DNA of 64,000 nt from Amphiura filiformis (Eukaryota > Echinodermata > Ophiuroidea > Amphilepidida > Amphiuridae): assembly GCF_039555335.1 (NCBI RefSeq), contig NC_092628.1:80192315-80256314 (forward strand). Reading direction: 5' to 3'. The position numbers and the translations under genes were made by a program. The notes below the pieces were generated by a model. The model saw only the letters and a program-made list of their open reading frames with translations. It was not told where the DNA came from and did not search any database. Every line of letters begins with the position of its first letter. Position 1 is the first letter of the stretch. This document shows positions 48,801 to 60,800 of the stretch, piece after piece.

Positions 48801-51800
48801 CACCCAGATACACCTCACCAGCTCCGAGAAACTAGCCTGGAAGCCAAAGGCATGTAAAAACTAGAGTCAACAGATTCTGAGTACAAGCCGCCGCAGTTGA
48901 CCTTTGACCCCTAAACTTTGACCTTTGGGGTCATAAATATTATTATATTTTTAACATGTTTAGAATGTCGTAAGAATAATTCCTGTTGAATTTGAGCTCG
49001 ATTGGACCAATTTCGAAATTTGACCTTTGACCCCTATAACTTGACCCTTGGGTCACAGATGGGGTCAACTGCTCTTGCATTGTGCTTAGGAAGTCATAAG
49101 AAAGATTCCTGGTGAATTTCAGCTTAATCGGAACTTATACATGGATTTTGATTTTTTTGAATTTTGATTGACCTTTTGACCCCCTTAATGACCTTTGACT
49201 TCAATGGAAAAAAAACCTTACGTACACCGACAAAATGCATTGTTCCAATTTTCATAAAAAAATTCCACTATGTTTAGTTGTTGAGATAAAAATTCTTAAA
49301 GTTATTTAGCTAAAAACAGAAAGTGACCCCTTAATGACCTTTGACCCCCAAAATAAAAATAGCATGCATACATCAGGTAGCACTGATTCATGTATGATGG
49401 TTATATTACTCTGGTCTGTTTACATTTTGAGATAAAATTTTTTCGAACATTTTTGGTTTTTGACCGGAAGTAACCCCTTAATGACCTTTGACCCCAAACC
49501 TGTAGGCATCCTAAAGACCCTGGCTAGTAGCAATGCATGTGTGCTAATGGCGACTCTCTGCTATATATTTTGTAAAGACAGTGATTTTTTGAATATTTTT
49601 AGCTTTCAGACCGGAAATGACCCCCCTTAATGACCTTTGACCTCAATTCTTTTTAGGAAGTTTTAAGCACTGCCACATGTTGATTCATATGCATGAGTCA
49701 CATGATCATTGCATGAAATTTGTGGAAGGAGTAGCATTTTTGTGAAATCACATTTTGACCATTATAGCTAGGTCAAAGGTCACAGCAAGGTCAAAGTCAA
49801 ATGGAAGGTTTGGCATAGCCCAGTGGTCTTTTGGGTCAAGTTTGGTTGAAATCTGTCAATCCCTTGCGGAGCTAGATGCAGTTGCATGATTGGTTGCCAG
49901 AAGAAAGAAGAAGAAGAAACTAGAGTCAACAGACGCTGAATACAAGCCGCAATTTGACCCCTATAACTTGACCCCTGGGTTACGGATGGGGTCAACTGCT
50001 CTTGCACTGTGCTTAGGATGTCATAAGAAATATTCCTGGTGAATTTCAGCTTAATCGGAACTTATACATGGATTTTGATTTTTGAAAATTTTTGATTGAC
50101 CTTTTGACCCCTTTAATGACCTTTGACCTCAATGAAAAAAAACCCTTTTATACACCGACAAAATGCATTGTTCCAATTTTAATTAAAAAATTCTAACATG
50201 TTCAGTTCTTGAGATAAAAATTCTTGAAGTTATTCAGCTAAAAACAGGAAGTGACCCCTTAATGACCTTTGACCCCCAAAATAAAAATACCATGCATACA
50301 TCAGGGAACACTAATTCATGTATGTTGGTTATATTATTCTGGTCTGTTTACATTTTGAGATAAAAATTTTTGAACATTTTTGGTTTTGACCGGAAGTAAC
50401 CCCTTAATGACCTTTTGACCCCAAACCTGTAGGCATCCTAAAGACCCTGGCTAGTAGCAATGCATGTGTGCTAATGGCGACTCTCTGCTATATATTTTGT
50501 AAAGACAGTGATTTTTTGAATATTTTTAGCTTTCAGACCGGAAATGACCCCTTAATGACCTTTGACCTCAATTCTTTTTAGGAAGTTTTAAGCACTGCCA
50601 CATGTTGATTCATATGCATGAGTCACATGATCATTGCATGAAATTTGTGGAAGGAGTAGCATTTTTTGTGAAATCACATTTTTGACCATTATAGCTAGGT
50701 CAAAGGTCACAGCGAGGTCAAAGTCAAATGGAAGGTTTGGCCTAGCCCAGTGGTCATTTGGGTCAACTTTGGTTGAAATCTGTCAATCCTTTGCGAAGCT
50801 AGATGCAGTTGATTGGTTGCCAGAAGAAAGAAAGAACTAGAGTCAACAGACGCTGAATACAAGCCGCGATTTGACCCCTATAACTTGACCCCTGGGTCAC
50901 GGATGGGGTCAACTGCTCTTGTGCATTGTGCTTAGGATGTCATAAGAAATATTCCTGGTGAATTTCAGCTTAATCGGAACTTATACTTGGATTTTGATTT
51001 TTTGAAAATTTGTGATTGACCTTTTGACCCCCTTAATGACCTTTGACCTCAATGGAAAAAAAACCTTATGTACACCGACAAAATGCATTGTTCCAGTTTT
51101 AATTAAAAAATTCTACTATTTTCAGTTGTCGAGATAAAAATTCTTAAAGTTATTTAGTTAAAAACAGGAAGTGACCCCTTAATGACCTTTGACCCCCCAA
51201 ATAAAAATAATTTGCATACATCAGGTAACACTGATTCATGTATGATGGTTATATTACTCTGGTCTGTTTACATTTTGAGATAAAAAATTTTGAACTTTTT
51301 GGTTTTTGACCGGAAGTAACCCCTTAATGACCTTTGACCCCAAACCTGTAGGCATCCTAAAGACCCTGGCTAGTAGCAATGCATGTGTGCTAATGGCGAC
51401 TCTCTGCTATATATTTTGTAAAGACAGTGATTTCTTGAATACTTTTAGCTTTCAGACCGGAAATGTCCCCCTTAATGACCTTTGACCTCAATTCTTTTTA
51501 GGAAGTTTTAAGCACTGCCACATGTTGATTCATATGCATGAGTCACATGATCATTGCATGAAATTTGTGGAAGGAGTAGCATTTTTTTGAAATTTTCATT
51601 TTTGACCATTATAGCTAGGTCAAAGGTCACAGCGAGGTCAAAGTCAAATGGAAGGTTTGGCCTAGCCCAGTGGTCATTTGGGTCAACTTTGGTTGAAATC
51701 TGTCAATCCTTTGCGAAGCTAGATGCAGTTGATTGGTTGCCAGAAGAAAGAAAGAACTAGAGTCAACAGACGCTGAATACAAGCCGCATAATTTGACCCT

Positions 51801-54800
51801 ATAACTTGACCCCTGGGTTACGGATGGGGTCAACTGCTCTTGCACTGTGCTTAGGATGTCATAAGAAATATTCCTGGTGAATTTCAGCTTAATCGGAACT
51901 TATACATGGATTTTGATTTTTTGAAAATTTTTGATTGACCTTTTGACCCTTTTAATGACCTTTGACCTCAATGTAAAAAAACCTTATGTACACCGACAAA
52001 ATGCATTGTTCCAATTTTAATTAAAAAATTCTAACATGTTCAGTTCTTGAGATAAAAATTCTTGAAGTTATTCAGCTAAAAACAGGAAGTGACCCTTAAT
52101 GACCTTTGACCCCAAAATAAAAATACCATGCATACATCAGGGAACACTAATTCATGTATGTTGGTTATATTATTCTGGTCTGTTTACATTTTGAGATAAA
52201 AATTTTTGAACATTTTTGGTTTTTGACCGGAAGTAACCCCTTAATGACCTTTGACCCCAAACCTGTAGGCATCCTAAAGACCTTGGCTAGTAGCAATGCA
52301 TGTGTGCTAATGGCGACTCTCTGCTATATATTTTGTAAAGACAGTGATTTTTTGAATATTTTTAGCTTTCAGACCGAAATGACCCCTTAATGACCTTTGA
52401 CCTCAATTCTTTTAGGAAGTTTTAAGCACTGCCACATGTTGATTCATATGCATGAGTCACATTATCATTGCATGAAATTTGTGGAAGAAGTAGCATTTTT
52501 TTTTGAAATCACATTTTTGACCGTTATAGCTAGGTCAAAGGTCACAGCAAGGTCAAAGTCAAATGGAAGGTTTGGCCTAGTCCAGTGGTCATTTGGCTCA
52601 AGTATAGTTGAAATCTGTCGAAGCATAAGAGAGTTAGGGGCGAACGTGGCAAGTCACGCAAAATGTCACGAGGTTGCCAGAAGAAAGAAAGAAGAAAGAA
52701 TTGAGAAGAGACAGAACAAGCCGACATCCGTCGGCGGCTTGTAAAGAAAGAAGAAGAATTAAGAAGAGACAGAACAAGCCGACATCCGTCGTCGGCTTGT
52801 AAGAAAGAAAGAAGAATTGAGAAGAGACAGAACAAGCCGACATTCGTCGTCGGCTTGTAAGAACTAGAGTCAACAGACGCTGATACAAGCCGCAATTTGA
52901 CCCCTATAACTTGACCCCTGGGTTACGGATGGGGTCAACTGCTCTTGCATTGTGCTTAGGAGGTCATAAGAAATATTCCTGGTGAATTTCAGCTTAATCG
53001 GAACTTATACATGGATTTTGATTTTTTGAAAATTTTGATTGACATTTTGACCCCCTTAATGACCTTTGACCTCAATGAAAAAAAAACCTTGTATACACCG
53101 ACAAAATGCATTGTTCCAATTTTAATTAAAACATTCTAACATGTTTAGTTCTCGAGATAAAAAGTCTTGAAGTTATTCAGCTAAAAGCAGGAAGTGACCC
53201 GTGAATGACCGTTGACCCCCAAAATAAACATACCATGCATACATCAGGAAACACTTATTCATGTATGTTGGTTATATTATTCTGGTCTGTTTACATTTTG
53301 AGATAAAAATTTTTTAAACATTTTTGATAATTTTCGTTTTTGACCGGAAGTAACCCCTTAATGACCTTTGAGCCCAAAACTGTAGGCATCCTAAAGACCC
53401 TGGCTAGTAGCAATGCATGTGTGCTAATGGCGACTCTCTGCTATATAATTTGTAAAGACAGTGATTTTTGAATATTTTTTACAAATTTTTCAGACTTTCA
53501 CCGAAATGACCCCTTAATGACCTTTGACCTCAATCTTTTTAGGAAGTTTTAAGCACTGCCACATGTTGATTCATATGCATGAGTCACATGATCATTGCAT
53601 GTAATTTGTGGAAGGAGTAGCATTTTTTGTGAAATCACATTTTTGACCATTATAGCTAGGTCAAAGGTCACAGCAAGGTCAAAGTCAAATGGAAGGTTTG
53701 GCCTAGCCCAATGGTCATTTGGGTCAACTTTGGTTGAAATCTGTCAATCATTGCGGAGCTACATGCAGTTGATTGCGGTTGCCAGAAGAAAGAAGAAGAA
53801 GAAGAAACTAGAGTCAACAGACGCTGATTACAAGCCGCAATTTGACCCCTATAACTTCACCCCTGGGTTACGGATGGGGTCAACTGCTCTTGCATTGTGC
53901 TTAGGATGTCATAAGAAATATTCCTGGTGAATTTCAGCTTAATCGGAACTTATACATGGATTTTGATTTTTTTAAATTTTGATTGACCTTTTGACCCCTT
54001 AATGACCTTTGACCTCAATGGAAAAAAACCCTTATGTACACCGACAAAATGCATTGTTCCAATTTTAATTAAAAAATTCTAACATGTTCAGTTCTTGAGA
54101 TAAAAATTCTTGAAGTTATTCAGCTAAAAACAGGAAGTGACCCCTTAATGACCTTTGACCCCCAAAATAAAAAATACCATGCATACATCAGGTAACACTA
54201 ATTCATGTATGTTGGTTATATTCTGGTCTGTTTACATTTTGAGATAAAAATGTTTTGAACATTTTTGATAATTTTGGTTTTTGACCGAAAGTAACCCCTT
54301 AATGACCTTTGACCCCGAAACTGTAGGCATCCTAAAGACCCTGGCTAGTAGCAATGCATGTGTGCTAATGGCGACTCTCTGCTATGTAATTTGTAAAGAC
54401 AGTGAATTTTGAATATTTTTAGCTTTCAGACCGAAAAGACCCTTAATAACTTGACCCCTGGGTTACGGATGGGGTCAACTGCTCTTGCATTGTGCTTAGG
54501 ATGTCATAAGAAATATTCCTGGTGAATTTCAGCTTAATCGGAACTTATACATGGATTTTGATTTTTTGAAAATTCTTGATTGACCTTTTGACCCCCTTAA
54601 TGACCTTTGACCTCAATGGAAAAAAACCCTTATGTACACCGACAAAATGCATTGTTCCAATTTTAATTAAAAAATTCTATCATGTTCAGTTCTTGAGATA
54701 AAAATTCTTGAAGTTATTCAGCTAAAAACAGGAAAAGACCCCTTAATGACCTTTGACCCCTTATCTGTGACCACCCTATAGACACTGACTAAAGTTGAGT

Positions 54801-57800
54801 CACATGACTTAACCATGTCATCATCACATGTAATTTGTGGAAGGAGTAGCATTTTTTGTGAAATCAACATTTTTGGCCATAAGGTCAAGGTCAAAGGTCA
54901 CAGCCAGGTCAAAGTCATATGGATGATTTGGCCTAGCCCAGTGGTCATTTGGGTCAAGTATGGTTGAAATCTGTCAATCCCTTGCGGAGCTAGATGCAAT
55001 TGATTGGTTGCCAGAAGAAAGAAAGAAAGAAGAATTGGAAGAAGACAGCACAAGCCGACGTTTGACGTCGGCTTGTAAGAAACTAGAGTCAACAGACGCT
55101 GAATACAAGCCGCAATTTGACCCTATAACTTGACCCCTGGGTTACGGATGGGGTCAACTGCTCTTGCATTGTGCTTAGGATGTCATAAGAAATATTCCTG
55201 GTCAATTTCAGCTTAATCGAACTTATACATGGATTTTGATTTTTTAAATTTTTGATTGACCTTTTGACCCCTTAATGAGCTTTGACCTCAATGAAAAAAA
55301 AAACCTTATGTACACCGACAAAATGTATTGTTTCAGTTTTAATTAAAAAATTCTAACATGTTTAGTTCTTGAGATAAAAATTCTTGAAGTTATTCAGCTA
55401 AAAACAGGAAGTGACCCTTTAATGACCTTTGACCCCCAAAATAAAAATACCATGCATACATCAGGGAACACTAATTCATGTATGTTGGTTATATTATTCT
55501 GGTCTGTTTACATTTTGAGATAAAAAATTTTTGAACATTTTTGATAATTTTGGTTTTTGACCGGAAGTAACCCCTTAATGACCTTTGACCCCGAAACTGT
55601 AGGCATCCTAAAGACCCTGGCTAGTAGCAATGCATGTGTGCTAATGGCGACTCTCTGCTATGTAATTTGTAAAGACAGTGATTTTTTGAATATTTTTTAG
55701 ACTTTGACCGGAAATGACCCCTTAATGACCTTTGACCCCTCATCTGAGCACACCCTATAGACACCGACTAAAGTCGAGTCACATGATATAACCATGTCCT
55801 CATCGCATGAAATTTGTGGAAGGAGTAGCATTTTTGTGAAATCACATTTTGACCATTATAGCTAGGTCAAAGGTCACAGCAAGGTCAAAGTCAAATGGAA
55901 GGTTTGGCCTAGCCCAGTGGTCTTTTGTGTCAAGTTTGGTTGAAATCTGTCAATCCCTTGCGGAGCTAGATGCAGTTGATTGCGGTTGCCAGAAGAAGAA
56001 GAAAGAAGAAGAAGAAGAATTGGAAGAAGACAGAACAAGCCGACATTCGTCGTCGGCTTGTAACTATAGTCAACAGACGCTGAATACAAGCCGCAATTTG
56101 ACCCCTATAACTTGACCCCTGGGTTACGGATGGGGTCAACTGCTCTTGCATCGTGCTTAGGATGTCATAAGAAATATTCCTGGTGAATTTGAGCTTAATC
56201 GGAACTTATACATGGATTTTGATTTTTTGAAAATTTTTGATTGACCTTTTTACCCCCTTATTGACCTTTGACCTCAATGAAAAAAAAAATCTTATGTACA
56301 CCGACAAAATGCATTGTTCCAATTTTAATTAAAAAATTCTAACATGTTTAGTTCTTGAGATAAAAATTCTTGAAGTTATTCAGCTAAAAACAGGAAGTGA
56401 CCCCTTAATGACCTTTGACCCCCAAAATAAAAATACCATGCATACATCTGGGAACACTAATTCATGTATGTTGGTTATATTATTCTGGTCTGTTTACATT
56501 TTGAGATAAAAATGTTTTGATCATTTTTGATAATTTTGGTTTTTGACCGGAAGTAACCCCTTAATGACCTTTGACCCCGAAACTGTAGGCATCCTAAAGA
56601 CCCTGGCTAGTAGCAATGCATGTGTGCTAATGGCGACTCTCTGCTATGTAATTTGTAAAGACAGTGAATTTTTGAATATTTTTAGTAGACTTTGACCAGA
56701 AATGACCCCTTAATGACCTTTGACCCCTTATCTGAGCACACCCTATAGACACCGACTAAAGTCGAGTCACATGATATAACCATGTCCTCATCGCATGAAA
56801 TTTGTGGAAGGAGTAGCATTTTTTGTGAAATCACATTTTTGACCATTATAGCTAGGTCAAAGGTCACAGCGAGGTCAAAGTCAAATGGAAGGTTTGGCCT
56901 AGCCCAATGGTCATTTGGGTCAACTTTGGTTGAAATCTGTTAATCCTTGCGAGCTACATGCAGTTGATTGCGGTTGCCAGAAGAAAGAAAGAAACTAGAG
57001 TCAACAGACGCTGAATACAAGCCGCAATTTGACCCCTATAACTTGACCCCTGGGTTACGGATGGGGTCAACTGCTCTTGCATTGTGCTTAGGATGTCATA
57101 AAAAATATTCCTGGTGAATTTCAGCTTAATCGGAACTTATACATGGATTTTGATTTTTGGAAAATTTTTGATTGACCTTTTGACCCCCTTAATGACCTTT
57201 GAACTCAAAAAAAAAAAAACCTTATGTACACCGACAAAATGAATTGTTCCAATTTTAATTAAAAAATTCTAACATGTTCATTTCTTGAGATAAAAATTCT
57301 TGAAGTTATTCAGCTAAAAACAGGAAGTGACCCCTTAATGACCTTTGACCCCCAAAATAAAAAATACCATGCATACATCAGGGAACACTAATTCATGTAT
57401 GTTGGTTATATTATTCTGGTCTGTTTATATTTTGAGATAAAAATGTTTTGAACATTTTTGATAATTTTGGTTTTGACCGAAGTAACCCCTTAATGACCTT
57501 TGACCCCAAAACTGTAGGCATCCTAAAGACCCTGGCTAGTAGCAATGCATGTGTGCTAATGGCGACTCTCTGCTATGTAATTTGTAAAGACAGTGAATTT
57601 TTGAATATTTTTAGACTTTGACCAGAAATGACCCCTTAATGACCTTTGACCCCTTATCTGAGCACACCCTATAGACACCGACTAAAGTCGAGTCACATGA
57701 TATAACCATGTCCTCATCGCATGAAATTTGTGGAAGGAGTAGCATTTTTTGTGAAATCACATTTTTGACCATTATAGCTAGGTCAAAGGTCACAGCGAGG

Positions 57801-60800
57801 TCAAAGTCAAATGGAAGGTTTGGCCTAGCCCAATGGTCATTTGGGTCAACTTTGGTTGAAATCTGTCAATCCTTGCATGGAGCTACATGCAGTTGATTGC
57901 GGTTGCCAGAAGAAAGAAGAAACTAGATCTGGCTACAGATCTGGACCTAGCCGGGGCCGGAAATGCCAGTCTTAAAGTTTGACCTTTGACCGGCTATTAT
58001 GGATATCTCACACCATTAATGGTGTATCACTGTAGCATGTAGGGGCTTTATCCGTCTTCCATAGGCTGAGATACAGCTACTTTTCCGTAATTTTAAACAT
58101 TTTTTGCAACTGTGACGTTTTGACCTCCTTAATGACCTTTGACCCCAATACAAAAAAACCCTCATATACACCGGGAAAATGCATTGTTACAGTTTAAATT
58201 AAAAAATTCTACTATGCTTAGTTATGGAGATAAAAATTCTTAAGTTATTTAGCTTAAAACCGAAATGACGTCTAAATGACCTTTGACCAAAAAATAAAAA
58301 TACCGTGCATACATCGGGTAACACTAATGCATATATGAAGTTTATGTCACTCTGGTCTGGTTACGCTTTTGAGATAAAAAAAATGAACATATTTGATGAT
58401 TTTTGGTTTTTTTTTTTTTTTTACCCCTTAATGACCTTTGACCTCAAAACTATAGACACCCCAAAGACCCTGGTTAGTAGCAATACATGTGTGCTAATGA
58501 CAACACTCTGCTATGTAATTTGTAAAAACAGTGATTTTTTGAATATTTTTAGCTTTCAGACCGGAAATGACCCCTTAATGACCTTTGACCCCTTATCTGT
58601 GAACACCCTATAGGCACCGACCAAAGTCAAGTCACATGACCTAAGCATGTCACCATCACATGTTATTTGTGGAAGAAGAAGCATTTTAGAGTAAAATCGC
58701 ATTTTTGCCATTGTGAGCAGGTCAAAGGTCAAATGGAGTTCAATTTCATGTCACATGTGGGGACTTGGTCAGTGGTGTTTGTGACCAAGTATGGTCAAAA
58801 TCAGTCAAAGCATAACAGAGCTAGGGCGAAACGTGGCAAGTCACGCAAAATGTCACGTGTTGCCAGAAGAAAGAAAGATCCGATAGCATCACAAGACCTA
58901 GCCGGTGTCCCGGCTAGGTAAGAAAGAAGAAGAAGAAGAATTGAGAAGAGACAGAACAAGCCGACATTCGTCGTCGGCTTGTAACTAGAGTCAACAGACG
59001 CTGAATACAAGCCGCAATTTGACCCCTATAACTTGACCCCTGGGTTACGGATGGGGTCAACTGCTCTTGCATTGTGCTTAGGATGTCATAAGAAATATTC
59101 CTGGTGAATTTCAGCTTAATCTGAACTTATACATGGATTTTGATTTTTGAAAATTTTTGATTGACCTTTTGACCCTTTTAATGACCTTTGACCTCAATGA
59201 AAAAAAATCCTTATGTACACCGACAAAATGCATTGTTCCAATTTTAATTTAAAAATTCTACTATGTTTAGTTGTTGAGATAAAAATTCTTGAAGTTATTT
59301 AGCTAAAAACAGGAAGTGACCCCTTAATGACCTTTGACCCCCAAAATAAAAATACCATGCATACATCAAGTAACACTGATTCATGTATGATGGTTATATT
59401 ACTCTGGTCTGTTTACATTTTGAGATAAAAATCTTTTGAACATTTTGGTTTTTGACCGGAAGTAACCCCTTAATGACATTTGACCCCAAAACTGTAGGCA
59501 TCCTAAAGACCCTGGCTAGTAGAGATGCATGTGTGCTAATGGCGACTCTCTGCTATATAATTGGTAAAGACAGTGATTTTTTGAATATTTTTAGACTTTG
59601 ACCGAAATGACCCCTTAATGACCTTTGACCCCTTATTTGAGCACACCCTATAGACACCGACTAAAGTCAAGTCACATGATATAACCATGTTCTCATCGCA
59701 TGAAATTTGTGGAAGGAGTAGCATTTTTGTGAAATCACATTTTGACCATTATAGCTAGGTCAAAGGTCACAGCAAGGTCAAAGTCAAATGGAAGGTTTGG
59801 CCTAGTCCAGTGGTCATTTGGCTCAAGTATGGTTGAAATCTGTCGAAGCATAAGAGAGCTAGGGCGAAACGTGGCAAGTCACGCAAAAATGTCACGAGGT
59901 TGCCAGAGGAAAGAAGAAAGAAAGAAGAATTGAGAAGAGACAGAACAAGCCGACATCCGTCGTCGGCTTGTAACTAGAGTCAACAGACGCTGAATACAAG
60001 CCGCAATTTGACCCCTATAACTTGACACCTGGGTTACGGATGGGGTCAACTGCTCTTGCACTGTGCTTAGGATGTCATAAGAAATATTCCTGGTGAATTT
60101 CAGCTTAATCGGAACTTATACATGGATTTTGATTTTTTGAAAATTTTTGATTGACCTTTTGACCCCTTTAATGACCTTTGACCTCAATGTAAAAAAAACC
60201 TGATGTACACCGACAAAATGCATTGTTTCAATTTTAATTAAAAAATTCTAACATGTTCAGTTCTTGAGATAAAAATTCTTAAAGTTATTCAGCTAAAAAC
60301 AGGAAGTGACCCCTTAATGACCTTTGACCCCCAAAATAAAAATACCATGTATACATCAGGTAACACTGATTCATGTATGTTGGTTATATTATTCTGGTCT
60401 GTTTACATTTTGAGATAAAAATTTGTTGAACATTTTTGGTTTTTGACCGGAAGTAACCCCTTAATGACCTTTGACCCCAAACCTGTAGGCATCCTAAAGA
60501 CCCTGGCTAGTAGCAATGCATGTGTACTAATGGCGACTCTCTGCTATATATTTTGTAAAGACAGTGATTTTTTGAATATTTTTAGCTTTCAGACCGGAAA
60601 TGACCCCCTTAATGACCTTTGACCTCAATTCTTTTTAGGAAGTTTTAAGCACTGCCACATGTTGATTCATATGCATGAGTCACATGATCATTGCATGAAA
60701 TTTGTGGAAGGAGAAGCATTTTTTGTGAAATCACATTGTTTACCATTATAGCTAGGTCAAAGGTCACAGCGAGGTCAAAGTCAAATGGAAGGTTTGGCCT

